This document shows, one piece after another, positions 55,785 through 64,000 of a stretch of DNA of 64,000 nt. The position numbers and the translations under genes were made by a program. Each line of letters opens with the position of its first letter. Positions within the stretch are counted from its first letter, which is position 1. The notes under the pieces are model-generated. The model searched no databases. It was not told the DNA's origin and saw only the letters and a list, made by a program, of their open reading frames with translations. This DNA comes from Pseudanabaena mucicola FACHB-723 (GTDB lineage: Bacteria; Cyanobacteriota; Cyanobacteriia; Pseudanabaenales; Pseudanabaenaceae), in the NCBI RefSeq assembly GCF_014696385.1, contig NZ_JACJQB010000018.1, forward strand, positions 1 to 64,000, given 5' to 3'.

Positions 55785-55836
55785 AAAAACGGAGGCTGTG
55801 CCGCCTGCTATGCGGGCGACACAGCCTCTGTTTTGC
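55785..55836 (+). terminator. Imperfect hairpin after rnj
   Basis: Arms AAAACGGAGGCTGTG and CACAGCCTCTGTTTT differ by one base; GC-rich centre; T-rich end. Confidence 0.6.
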
Positions 55837-55906
55837 TATAGCATTAGAAATTTTTGATGGAAAAGCGCTATATTGATCATGTCTAATCATTGTGTGCGCC
55901 AAGCTC

Positions 55907-56506
55907 ATGTCTGAATCCATCTGGTCCTATGTAACCCCTGGCATCCCCGACGAATTGTTCGAGCGACTGCCTGGTATTCCCATGAGCAAATGTGAGACTC
56001 GCCTATTAATCATTGGACAGTTGCGATTGAACACTGATTCGGTACTTTGGGATATTGGTGCAGGTACAGGCACAATTCCGATTGAGACGGGCTTGCTCTG
56101 CCCTAATGGCAAAATTGTGGCGATTGAGCGTGATGAAGATGTCGCAGGATTGATTGCCAAGAATTGCAGGAAATTTGGCGTAGATAATGTGGAAATTAAA
56201 GTCGGTAGTGCGCCAGAATGTTTGACGGGACTGACTGCACAGCCCGATCGCATTTGCATTGAGGGTGGCCGCTCGGTGTCAGCAATTTTGGAATATTGTT
56301 GGGAGCGTTTAAAATCTGATGGCAGAGCGATCGCAACGACAAATAGCTTGGAAGGCTTGTATGCGATTTCTGAGAGTTTTGCCAAATTACAAGCTAGAAA
56401 TGTTGAAGTAGTACAGTCCTCTGTTAACCGTTTAGAGACTCGCGGCAATCGCCAAGTCTTTGCGGCTGTTAGTCCTATGTTTATCATTAGTGGCGAAAAA
56501 ATTTAA
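55907..56506 (+). CDS. cbiT: Precorrin-6Y C5,15-methyltransferase, CbiT-type subunit
   Basis: 199 residues from ATG 55907 (MSESIWSYVTPGIPDELF); a GTG at 55892 is also in frame. IPMSKCETR then DIGAGTGTIPIETGL (SAM motif I) and AIERDEDV are the CbiT pattern. Methylates and decarboxylates at C15 of the corrin ring in cobalamin synthesis. No other cbi/cob gene adjoins it. Convergent with rpiA across a strong terminator. Confidence 0.92.
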   Translation: MSESIWSYVTPGIPDELFERLPGIPMSKCETRLLIIGQLRLNTDSVLWDIGAGTGTIPIETGLLCPNGKIVAIERDEDVAGLIAKNCRKFGVDNVEIKVGSAPECLTGLTAQPDRICIEGGRSVSAILEYCWERLKSDGRAIATTNSLEGLYAISESFAKLQARNVEVVQSSVNRLETRGNRQVFAAVSPMFIISGEKI

Positions 56507-56507
56507 A

Positions 56508-56542
56508 AATCAAAAAAGGGCGCAACGCGCCCTTTTTTGATT
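56508..56542. terminator. Bidirectional terminator between cbiT and rpiA
   Basis: 16-bp perfect stem AATCAAAAAAGGGCGC and complement with an AAC loop; T-runs on both strands. Confidence 0.85.
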
Positions 56543-57254
56543 AGGATATCTCACGAATTTGAGGTTTACCGTCCTTAAATTCACCAACCAAAATTAGGTC
56601 AGTAACACCCACAAAGAGACCATTCTCGACCACACCCGGAATGTTGTTTAGAGTTTTCTCTAGTTCTGCGGCATCGGCTATTTCTGCAAAGGTGACATCT
56701 AAAACCATATTGCCTTGATCGGTAATCACGGGCCCATCCTTTTTAACACCCATGCGGAGGTCGGTCTTACCACCAAGCTTTTCTACAGCTCTAGTTACAG
56801 GGGCAACTGCCATCGGCAAAACTTCAATGGGGACAGCAAAAGTTGAGCCGAGCTTATCGACTAGTTTAGATTCATCAACAACAACGATAAATAATGCTGC
56901 CAGAGAATCAACAACTTTTTCACGAGTATGGGCTGCGCCACCACCCTTAATCAAAGTTTTATGGGGATCAACCTCATCAGCACCATCAATCGCTACATCA
57001 ACGCGATCGACATCATCTAAACTGCGGATGGGAATTCCATATTTTTTACCCAACACTGAAGCTTGAAAAGAAGTAGGAATACCAACAATGTCGGTAAGTT
57101 CACCTGCGGCGATGCGTCGTCCTAGCTCTTCGATCGCAAAAGCAGTAGTTGAACCAGTACCTAAGCCCACTACCATGCCCGACTTTACTCTTTGTGCGGC
57201 GGCAATGCCCACTTCTTGTTTTAATTTTTTAATATCTTCAGCAGAAATACTCAT
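56541..57254 (-). CDS. rpiA: Ribose-5-phosphate isomerase A
   Basis: 237 residues. [16 protein letters not shown] (about 31-46), [26 protein letters not shown] with active-site Asp/Lys, and [15 protein letters not shown]. Interconverts ribose 5-phosphate and ribulose 5-phosphate in the Calvin and pentose-phosphate cycles. Confidence 0.97.
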   Translation of the reverse strand: MSISAEDIKKLKQEVGIAAAQRVKSGMVVGLGTGSTTAFAIEELGRRIAAGELTDIVGIPTSFQASVLGKKYGIPIRSLDDVDRVDVAIDGADEVDPHKTLIKGGGAAHTREKVVDSLAALFIVVVDESKLVDKLGSTFAVPIEVLPMAVAPVTRAVEKLGGKTDLRMGVKKDGPVITDQGNMVLDVTFAEIADAAELEKTLNNIPGVVENGLFVGVTDLILVGEFKDGKPQIREIS

Positions 57255-57506
57255 AGGAAATACTTATTTATAAACTTGGCAAATTCAAAAGCAATAAATT
57301 TAATCCTATCGCACCCTGTGAACAGGAGATGCGAAACTGCTAAGAGAAAATGTGTTGTAAAATACATTTGATCTATGATGTAATCGAGATATAACAAAAA
57401 AGTATTTGGGTAACGATTCTGGTCGCGATTTTGGCGATTCTGAGTTTATGTGAGTTCTTGGGGTTGGGTGCAGTAATTACCGCGTATAGCGAAACATAGC
57501 AACGTT

Positions 57507-58583
57507 ATGAAAAGGCTGTCTTATATCAGTAAATTCTCACGAGCGCTTTCTAAAAAGGATATTGATGCGATCGCAAAAGTATCACAGACTAATAATTCGA
57601 GAGATGGTATTACGGGTATTTTATTGAGCTGCGGTGGGATTTTCTTTCAAATCCTAGAAGGCGATGAAGATAGAATTGATCATCTTTACAAGAAAATCTT
57701 AGGAGATGAAAGACATAATCAAATCCTGTGCCTCAAATCAGAGCTAGATGTTCCATCACGGAAGTTTCCTGAATGGTCAATGGAAGTGATTGTTTTAGAT
57801 GAAAACAATGACATCTTGCTACAACCGATCAAAGAACTATTACAAACCTTGGGAGAATCGCAATCAATTTTAGCCACCTACACTCAGTCAGGAGTATTGC
57901 AAGCCATCGAAAATGGCATTAATCCCCTTACCCTAAAACCACGCTATACCGAAAAGATAATTCTCTTTGCTGATATTATTTCCTACTCTAGTATCACAGA
58001 AAAATTACAGGTAACGGAAGTAGTTGAATTGCTCAATCAGTTCTTCACGATTTGTACGCAGGCGATCTCGCAGCGGGGTGGTGAAGTAACTAAGTTTATT
58101 GGGGATTGTGTAATGGCTCATTTTGATGGCAATCTTGCTGATGCGGCTGTACAAGCGAGTCTAGATATTCTTTCAGAATTAGAACTCCTTCGCAATCAAG
58201 CACCTGCTAATAGTCCATTCCGAATTCTCTATGTGGGAATTGGTTTGTCGAAGGGAACGGTTCTCGAAGGAAATATTGGTTCTCTTGCCAAAAAAGAATA
58301 TGCAATTATTGGCGATGCTGTGAATGTTGCCGCTCGTATCGAATCCCTCACAAGGCAATTAAATCGATTTTTGGTGTTTTCTGCACCTGTTCGTGAAGGA
58401 TTAAGCGAGCGCTGGCGACCTGTGCGGCTGGGTGATTTTAAGGCAAAAGGTAGAGAGGCAATTGTTGAAGCTTATTCAATTGATGATGTGTTAACTTTCC
58501 AAAAGTCAGATTTTCAGAAGTTAAAGCAGGAAATTCGGCAACATTTGGAACTGATTGGTAGTCAAACACCAGAGTTGGTGTGA
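57507..58583 (+). CDS. BLUF-domain class III nucleotidyl cyclase (photoactivated cyclase, OaPAC-like)
   Basis: 358 residues. BLUF flavin photoreceptor at 1-95: Y6, N30, Q48 (FFQILEG), W90 and M92 (FPEWSM), the same positions as in Oscillatoria acuminata OaPAC as I recall it. A helical connector (about 96-150) with PIKELLQTLGES leads to a class III cyclase domain (about 148-330): metal Asp D156 and D200 (FIGDCVM), adenine-side K196, and transition-state N273 and R277 (DAVNVAARIE). It should make cAMP in blue light. At the second purine-contact position, where OaPAC has Thr, this protein has A266 (KEYAIIGDA), so base choice or rate may differ. Confidence 0.92.
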   Translation: MKRLSYISKFSRALSKKDIDAIAKVSQTNNSRDGITGILLSCGGIFFQILEGDEDRIDHLYKKILGDERHNQILCLKSELDVPSRKFPEWSMEVIVLDENNDILLQPIKELLQTLGESQSILATYTQSGVLQAIENGINPLTLKPRYTEKIILFADIISYSSITEKLQVTEVVELLNQFFTICTQAISQRGGEVTKFIGDCVMAHFDGNLADAAVQASLDILSELELLRNQAPANSPFRILYVGIGLSKGTVLEGNIGSLAKKEYAIIGDAVNVAARIESLTRQLNRFLVFSAPVREGLSERWRPVRLGDFKAKGREAIVEAYSIDDVLTFQKSDFQKLKQEIRQHLELIGSQTPELV

Positions 58584-58650
58584 GTTGGTGTAAGCAACGC
58601 AAATCACTGTTTATGCTGTACGATCGCTAGTAAGCGATGAAAATACCCCC

Positions 58651-60468
58651 ATGATGTCAAACCTTTTAGATAACCGCTATCGCGTCACTAGTGTCTTGGG
58701 CAGTGGCGGCTTTGGGGAAACCTATTTGGCTGAAGACACCAAAATGCCCTCTAAGCGTCGATGTGTGATCAAGCAGCTTAAGCCCGTGGCTGATAATCCG
58801 CAAATGTATGAGCTTTTGCAGCAACGTTTTCACCGTGAGGCAGCAGTTTTAGAAGCACTGGGCGAAGACAGTCGCTATATTCCTAAACTCTATGCTAATT
58901 TTACTGAAAATGGATTATTCTATTTAGTCCAAGAATGGATTGATGGCATCACATTAACGGAAACAATTGAGCGTAGTGGCAAATGGAATGAAGCTGCGGT
59001 CAGGCAGTTAATGGTCAGCATTCTCCAAACCTTAGTCTATGTCCATGAGCGCGGTATTATTCATCGTGATATCAAGCCCGATAATATTATTTTACGTGAT
59101 GGCGAACCTGTACTCATTGATTTTGGTGCGGTAAAGGAAACTCTTAATGTCAGTACAATTCGGGGTGGAGTGCAGCAGCAAGCGCATTCAATTGTGATTG
59201 GTACGCCCGGTTTCATGGCATCAGAGCAAGCCGCAGGGCGACCTTTTTTTGCGAGCGATTTATATAGTTTGGCATTGACGGGAATCTTTGCTCTGACGGG
59301 TAAATATCCACAGGAACTAGGAACTGATCCGCAAACAGGGGAAGTGCTTTGGCAATCCGATGTCACAGGGATTAGTCCAGATTTACAAGGCATATTTGCG
59401 AAGGTATTGCAATTTGATCCTCGCGATCGCTATGGATCGGCAAGGGAAATGCTCGACGCATTACAGGCAAATGCTAATCCTGCACCAGTGATAGCACCTG
59501 TCAAATCGATTCCTGTTGCCCCTGCAATGTCGAATATGCAAACTGTGGCAGTGACTCCCAAAGGTTATCCACCGCTAACCACACCCAATCAGGTAATCCC
59601 CGATCAATCAGTTTATGTATACCAGCCCCAACAAACTTCTCAAAAAAAGGTGTTCGGGCAGTTGTTAGCAACGGTAATTGTTGGTGGTGCATTGGGTGCG
59701 GCGATCGCAACGGGGATTGTCGTTTCCCAAAATGGTGGCGTTGTGGCGCTGTGGAATAAAATCTTTCCCGCAAGTCAGCCCAATGCCAAGACATCCTTCT
59801 ATTTTCTGGCGGATTCAGCTTTTGCTGATCCTGACAAAGCCAGCATCAGGGTAGAGGAATTGCGATCGCAAGGCTATAAAGATGCAGGTCAGTTCTGGAT
59901 ACCTGACTACCCGAATTTAGGCGATAGCAAGTTTCAACAGGTATATACCAGTCAATTTCAAGATCTTGATAGCTGTATTACTAATCTAAAAAAGCATCGC
60001 ACCTTTGTTGGGGATGCCTATTGCGCTTTTGCTAGTCCTAACGATAAAGATCCAGTGCAAAGAGTTGCGGGTAGCGATTTGCCACCCACGGCTTCCCCAA
60101 CTCCCACCCCAACACCATCAAAAACAGCAACACCAGCACCCGCCAAACCTTCTCCTCAGCAAGCAATTAGAGCTTATTATGGTCTGATTAACGATCGTCA
60201 ATTTCAGACGGCATGGCAAAATCTCACGCCAAAATTTCAACGTGATGGAGCGAATGGTTATCAAACTTTTACAGATTGGTGGCAAAGCGTTGACAAGGTT
60301 GATGTACGTGGATTTCGAGTTGTGGAAATTAAAGATGATGTGGCAGTTATCGATGTTGATTTAACTTATCAGCAAGGAAGTAAAATTACACCTGAGACTT
60401 TGAGAATGAATTTAGTTTGGAACGAAGGTTCTAAACAATGGCAAATTAATACAACTAACAGGCAATAG
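58651..60468 (+). CDS. Membrane-anchored Ser/Thr protein kinase
   Basis: 605 residues. Hanks-type kinase (1-275): glycine loop LGSGGFGETY, K41, HRD at 138-140, DFG at 157-159, GTPGFMASEQ. A Pro-rich linker, one TM at about 335-358, an extracytoplasmic SPOR-like or lumenal region (about 380-460), a Pro/Thr linker, then an NTF2/IMS-like domain (about 500-605: AIRAYYGLINDRQFQTAWQNL...). It starts 67 bp after the BLUF-cyclase in the same direction, so co-transcription is likely; substrate unknown. Confidence 0.9.
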   Translation: MMSNLLDNRYRVTSVLGSGGFGETYLAEDTKMPSKRRCVIKQLKPVADNPQMYELLQQRFHREAAVLEALGEDSRYIPKLYANFTENGLFYLVQEWIDGITLTETIERSGKWNEAAVRQLMVSILQTLVYVHERGIIHRDIKPDNIILRDGEPVLIDFGAVKETLNVSTIRGGVQQQAHSIVIGTPGFMASEQAAGRPFFASDLYSLALTGIFALTGKYPQELGTDPQTGEVLWQSDVTGISPDLQGIFAKVLQFDPRDRYGSAREMLDALQANANPAPVIAPVKSIPVAPAMSNMQTVAVTPKGYPPLTTPNQVIPDQSVYVYQPQQTSQKKVFGQLLATVIVGGALGAAIATGIVVSQNGGVVALWNKIFPASQPNAKTSFYFLADSAFADPDKASIRVEELRSQGYKDAGQFWIPDYPNLGDSKFQQVYTSQFQDLDSCITNLKKHRTFVGDAYCAFASPNDKDPVQRVAGSDLPPTASPTPTPTPSKTATPAPAKPSPQQAIRAYYGLINDRQFQTAWQNLTPKFQRDGANGYQTFTDWWQSVDKVDVRGFRVVEIKDDVAVIDVDLTYQQGSKITPETLRMNLVWNEGSKQWQINTTNRQ

Positions 60469-60492
60469 GCAAGAAGCCCAGCAAGAGTATTG

Positions 60493-60525
60493 AAAGCTAA
60501 AAATGGCATTGCCATTTTTAGCTTT
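60493..60525 (+). terminator. Hairpin before purE, AAAGCTAAAAATRGC family
   Basis: 16-bp perfect stem AAAGCTAAAAATGGCA and complement; same arms as 33424-33458. Probably terminates the kinase transcript. Confidence 0.65.
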
Positions 60526-60563
60526 GGTATAAGATGAATGGCTGTAGTTATGGAAAATTTGAA

Positions 60564-61100
60564 AATATGTCAACTCAACCCGAAGTCAGCATCATTATGG
60601 GCAGTGACTCCGATCTGCCAACGATGCAAGGTGCGATCGCAATTTGCCAACAGTTCCAAATTCCTCACGAAGTCGCGATTATTTCTGCCCATCGCACACC
60701 CGAAAGAATGGTGGAATTTGCGAAATCTGCCCATACTCGTGGCATCAAAGTAATTATTGCAGGTGCGGGTGGTGCTGCACATTTACCAGGGATGGTTGCC
60801 GCACTTTCGCCATTACCAGTAATCGGTGTCCCTGTTTCCACTAAACAACTGAATGGTGTAGATTCGCTATATTCAATTGTCCAAATGCCCAAAGGAATTC
60901 CTGTGGCTACGGTGGCGATCGGCAATGCTGACAACGCAGGACTGCTAGCAGTGCAAATTCTCGCTAGCCACAAGCCTGAACTCCTTGACCAAGTAATTGC
61001 CTATCGTCAATCTCTGAAGGATATGGTGATGGCAAAGCAAGAACAACTCCAACAGTTAGGCAGTCAGCAATATTTAGAACATCATTTACAAAAAATGTAA
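60564..61100 (+). CDS. purE: 5-(carboxyamino)imidazole ribonucleotide mutase
   Basis: 178 residues from ATG 60564 (MSTQPEVSIIMGSDSDL); the open frame reaches back to 60534 but the upstream part overlaps the preceding hairpin. Class I PurE motifs MGSDSDLPTM, SAHRTPERM and GAGGAAHLPGM. Purine synthesis, N5-CAIR to CAIR. A small hairpin follows. Confidence 0.96.
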   Translation, partial: NMSTQPEVSIIMGSDSDLPTMQGAIAICQQFQIPHEVAIISAHRTPERMVEFAKSAHTRGIKVIIAGAGGAAHLPGMVAALSPLPVIGVPVSTKQLNGVDSLYSIVQMPKGIPVATVAIGNADNAGLLAVQILASHKPELLDQVIAYRQSLKDMVMAKQEQLQQLGSQQYLEHHLQKM

Positions 61101-61101
61101 G

Positions 61102-61136
61102 CAAAGCTTCGCAGCACAATTTGCGGTGAAGCTTTG
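61102..61136 (+). terminator. Imperfect hairpin after purE
   Basis: Arms CAAAGCTTC and GAAGCTTTG around an interrupted GC inner stem. Weak T-run. Confidence 0.45.
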
Positions 61137-61148
61137 AGACTTGCCCTA

Positions 61149-62717
61149 TTAGAAGGGAATGATTTGAGCGCTGACACCTGCTTGAGCCAATCTTTGGACT
61201 AGTTGAGTTGCGGTAGGACGCTCACTATAAGCTCCAACTTGCAGCATACTTCTACCACTGCGAGATAGACGAAAAGCGCTAGGAACGATGTTTTTCACCT
61301 TTTGGGTGACTACAGGAGAAGTCGTATTCACAACTACACGATATTGAAATGGCTTGCCAGTGGTAGGATCGACTACCACTGGTGGTAGGGCTGCAACTGG
61401 CGCAGGTCTGGTAGGAGTGCTATATTCACGCTCAATAATAATGGTCGTTGGTGCATTGTTATTTACCCCATTATTTACACTTGGATTAGTGGAAATAACT
61501 GGATTTGGCAATGCTTGATTGGAGCTGGGCGCAGGAAGAAATACGGTAGTTGCACCATTGCTGGGGCTACTATTATTGGGAATCGGTACGGCAGTTCCCG
61601 ATGGTGAGGGAATAGTGCTAACGGTTGTGGGAATGGAGGTAACTGGCTTAGGAGCCGATGCTACTGGCTTAGGATTAGAAGTAATGGGCGCAGGAATTGA
61701 GACTATGGGCTTATTTGCGATCGCATTTACAATAGGCGATTGCGATGCGGTGAGATTCAATAAACCCTTGACGCGAGACTGATTAAATTGATTGCCTACT
61801 GCCACAAGCGGAATTGTGGTGGCATTGTTAATATCTAATTCACGATTATTTCTAAAGGTGTTATTGCCTTGGGAAACTGTCGTGCCAACGTCGGCGCGGG
61901 GCGAGACATTCCCATTGGCAAGCACGACTAAACCATTGCGCCGATTGTCAGAGATGGTGTTACCGCGTAGCATTGGTTGAGCGCTGTTGGAGATAATTAC
62001 CCCATCAACGTTGTTGGTAATACTGTTGTTGGCAACCACAACTTGAGATTGCTGACCAATCGATAGACCAAAGCCTGTATTCTCAAATCGATTGTCGCGA
62101 ATTTCCCCTGTACTAGTACCGACCGCAGAAATACCACTACCACGATTATTCGTGAATAGATTATTGCCAATATAAGCATTAGATCTTCCTGTCAGAAAGA
62201 TGCCGTCGTGGGTACTACCCACAAAACTGTTGTTTGAGATAAACACATTTTGGCTCGACTCTAGCCATAGCCCATAACCACGGGGATTGCTATTCGTGAC
62301 CGTCACGCCTTCGATACGAGAAAAGTTAGCGGCTGCGATCGCAATATTTTGACTGGCAAAGGTAGAACTGAGGAATCGACCACCACCACTAATGACAACA
62401 CCACTTCCATTTGTGCTGGGATTACCACGTAAAATCGCGCCCCTTGGCAGACGAATGGGAAATCTTTCGCCAGTAGCTTCGCTATAAGTACCATTACTTA
62501 ATTGGAAAATAGTGCCTGATTGTGGATTAGCGGCAATGGCGGCAGTAATTGTCCGAAAAGCTTGATTTTGCGAGCCTGCGCCAACGACATCTGCACCTTG
62601 CGGTGAAATAAATACTATTTTTTGTTGAGCACTCTGCGCCCAAGCACTTGCTGTCGTACTTAGTGATACGACAAAAACGACATTTACGATATTCGTAAGA
62701 TAGGAAAACTTGTTCAT
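61149..62717 (-). CDS. Secreted beta-helix protein with C-terminal SPOR-like domain
   Basis: 522 residues. Signal peptide at about 1-27 with cleavage after AWA. DUF1565-like start (FISPQGADVVGAGSQNQAFRTITAAI), then right-handed parallel beta-helix repeats (about 100-290) with N-asparagine ladders such as ISNNSF, YIGNNLF, IRDNRF. A long Pro/Ser/Thr/Asn linker (about 310-440) precedes a SPOR-like domain (FRLSRSGRSMLQVGAYSERPTATQLVQRL...). The SPOR part would bind denuded peptidoglycan; the helix suggests carbohydrate binding or cleavage. No catalytic residues can be named. Confidence 0.78.
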   Translation of the reverse strand: MNKFSYLTNIVNVVFVVSLSTTASAWAQSAQQKIVFISPQGADVVGAGSQNQAFRTITAAIAANPQSGTIFQLSNGTYSEATGERFPIRLPRGAILRGNPSTNGSGVVISGGGRFLSSTFASQNIAIAAANFSRIEGVTVTNSNPRGYGLWLESSQNVFISNNSFVGSTHDGIFLTGRSNAYIGNNLFTNNRGSGISAVGTSTGEIRDNRFENTGFGLSIGQQSQVVVANNSITNNVDGVIISNSAQPMLRGNTISDNRRNGLVVLANGNVSPRADVGTTVSQGNNTFRNNRELDINNATTIPLVAVGNQFNQSRVKGLLNLTASQSPIVNAIANKPIVSIPAPITSNPKPVASAPKPVTSIPTTVSTIPSPSGTAVPIPNNSSPSNGATTVFLPAPSSNQALPNPVISTNPSVNNGVNNNAPTTIIIEREYSTPTRPAPVAALPPVVVDPTTGKPFQYRVVVNTTSPVVTQKVKNIVPSAFRLSRSGRSMLQVGAYSERPTATQLVQRLAQAGVSAQIIPF

Positions 62718-62798
62718 ATAAAGACATCCTCAAGATATCTGGCAAACATGCCTGAATAGACTATTAGCCAATGCTTTTTGTTTCTCTGAAATTTAAAA

Positions 62799-62839
62799 AG
62801 AAGATAGGCGATGAAGCTAAGTGCTGCCACCTATCTTCT
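62799..62839 (-). terminator. Possible terminator of the NB-ARC gene
   Basis: 10-bp stem AGAAGATAGG and CCTATCTTCT with a long loop, 12 bases past the minus-strand stop. Confidence 0.4.
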
Positions 62840-62850
62840 GGTTTTATAAA

Positions 62851-64000
62851 TTACCACCACAAGCCAATTAAAGCTAGATTAATCTCGGTATAGTTATGTT
62901 CTTCTACTGCTTGATTTTGATATTGATTGGCAACTATCTCTCTCAGAGATTCTATTTCTAGATTGTTCTGGGCGATCGCTTTATTCAATTTGTCCTTAAT
63001 TGGTTTAAGGATTAGTCGAATTTGCATCGCTCGAATTGAATCTGCCGCATAGTCTTCCACAAGCACATGACTTTTTAATAGATGAATGGATTTAAGATTT
63101 TGCTCAAAGACAATACTGACGACTTCTTTGCAAACTTCATCAACAAACTGGCGATTTACATATTTGAGGACGACAGGTTCTAGTAAAAATAGCACTTCTC
63201 CATTTTCGGTAACTTTCTCAATTAGAGAACGCCAACGTAAGGACTCTAAAGCATCGATTAACTCTGAGCCAGATGCTTCCAAGCTCATGACCGATCGCAA
63301 AGTCATAAGGGAAACAGGAATATATTTAATCGCAAGCCAGTAAATTACATCCTTTTCGAGTTGAGATAGGCGTTCAAACTGTTGATAAAGTAAAGTTCGC
63401 AGTACATCTCCCAACGCTAGAGCAGTTTGTCGCAGGAATTCGGAAATATTGCCATTAAATAATTCTTGGATTGTCCCAGCCACAATTTTGAGAGCCGAAG
63501 GATTGCCACGATATTGTTGCACTAGAGCTTCAATTCCAGATTCGGAACCTGTAAAACCCTTTGCTCTCAATAGTTCAAGCGCTCCCTGTCGCTGGAGTCC
63601 ATTCACTTTATAGTAACGAATGGTTTGATCTTCGCCTTGGTGCATTGATATTTCCTTGGGTTGTTCGCGCCCAATCAAAATCAATGAGCTTTGATGACGT
63701 TCTGCACCGATGCGCTGCAATAGTTCAGCATGACCTTCGCAACCTTGGCGATAGGCTCCGACCAATTCGCCATCCTGCAATGTTGACTCAAAGTCGTCAA
63801 GCACTAGTAAACAGCGCTTTCGGCGCAAGACTTCTAATAAATCAGAAATATCACAACCTGTTTGCTGGGAATCATTTAGAAATTGCAGGAGATCGGTGAC
63901 TAATTGGCTAGTGGGTTGGGCGCTCCGTAGCGATCGCCAAATAAAGCAGTCAAAATGTGGCTGAATATTTTCGACTAATTTGACTGCCAATGCCGTTTTG
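62851..64000 (-). CDS. NB-ARC (STAND) ATPase, C-terminal part
   Basis: At least 383 residues; the frame is open at the window edge. The visible part begins just inside Walker A (KTALAVKLVE), followed by Walker B RCLLVLDDFE, sensor-like LILIGRE, the GLQ...AL.LL motif (VNGLQRQGALELLRAKGF) and a winged-helix/ARC2-like region (about 210-290). STAND ATPases oligomerise on ligand binding in signalling and defence. No TPR or WD40 repeats follow at the C-terminus, so any effector or sensor must be on the missing N-terminal side, perhaps with an upstream HTH. Confidence 0.82.
   Translation of the reverse strand, partial: KTALAVKLVENIQPHFDCFIWRSLRSAQPTSQLVTDLLQFLNDSQQTGCDISDLLEVLRRKRCLLVLDDFESTLQDGELVGAYRQGCEGHAELLQRIGAERHQSSLILIGREQPKEISMHQGEDQTIRYYKVNGLQRQGALELLRAKGFTGSESGIEALVQQYRGNPSALKIVAGTIQELFNGNISEFLRQTALALGDVLRTLLYQQFERLSQLEKDVIYWLAIKYIPVSLMTLRSVMSLEASGSELIDALESLRWRSLIEKVTENGEVLFLLEPVVLKYVNRQFVDEVCKEVVSIVFEQNLKSIHLLKSHVLVEDYAADSIRAMQIRLILKPIKDKLNKAIAQNNLEIESLREIVANQYQNQAVEEHNYTEINLALIGLWW

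Noticed and set aside
55927-56487. 186-residue minus-strand frame inside cbiT
   Set aside because: Antisense shadow spanning nearly all of a well-supported gene.

Overview
The window comes from a cyanobacterium, most likely a filamentous non-heterocystous Pseudanabaena-like lineage (lineage is inference). The HIP1 octamer GCGATCGC recurs throughout. The gene content is photosynthetic: orange carotenoid protein with a CrtW ketolase, a flavodiiron protein, CcmP, SqdB, an NDH-1 NdhF/NdhD pair of the CO2-uptake type, an FtsH2-like protease, NdbB and a DHNA-CoA thioesterase. Most genes are chromosomal housekeeping genes in short operons. Intergenic spaces are unusually rich in long perfect inverted repeats, many of them convergent terminators and some clearly family members.

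Layout. 0-2.6 kb: the end of a cyanoexosortase-associated gene, an HpsJ-like gene and convergent ndbB. 2.7-6.6 kb: a large hybrid histidine kinase, then a class C flavodiiron gene with a non-canonical metal site. 6.9-14.5 kb: ppsA, a zinc-ribbon protein, ccmP, a membrane protein, sqdB, a receiver-only regulator, a rhomboid protease and a 44-residue membrane protein absent from ordinary gene calls. 15-20.7 kb: tldD overlapping a GAF-PAS-HisKA_2 kinase, then acnB.

20.8-24.1 kb is the one accessory island: a BrnT-like toxin with an antitoxin, a DUF1902/HicA pair, a DUF2283 protein, a frameshifted HNH endonuclease, a tRNA-3'-end-like fragment, degenerate tandem repeats and a frameshifted antitoxin-like gene. 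It lies between acnB and ilvA.

24.1-33.2 kb: ilvA, aroF, DHNA-CoA hydrolase with a methyltransferase, an ABC-F ATPase, a pentapeptide-repeat gene overlapping rnc, rimM and era. 33.3-41.2 kb: tRNA-Arg(CCU), tldE/pmbA, an EcfT-type protein, crtW-ocp, a bestrophin-like channel and ftsH. 41.4-50.5 kb: a PatD-like gene, ndhF-ndhD, an S9 peptidase, a MacB-type exporter and cdsA. 50.7-57.3 kb: dnaJ-DUF3143, asd-dapA-rnj, cbiT and rpiA.

57.5-64 kb holds the most notable gene: a BLUF-class III cyclase with the architecture and residue numbering of the photoactivated adenylyl cyclase OaPAC, followed in the same direction by a membrane-anchored Ser/Thr kinase. purE, a secreted beta-helix/SPOR protein and a partial NB-ARC ATPase end the window.

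Working themes: photoprotection and electron sinks (OCP/CrtW, Flv, FtsH2), phylloquinone metabolism (NdbB, DHNA-CoA hydrolase), TldD/TldE as two separate halves of one protease, and several signalling proteins (two histidine kinases, one receiver, BLUF-cyclase, Ser/Thr kinase).
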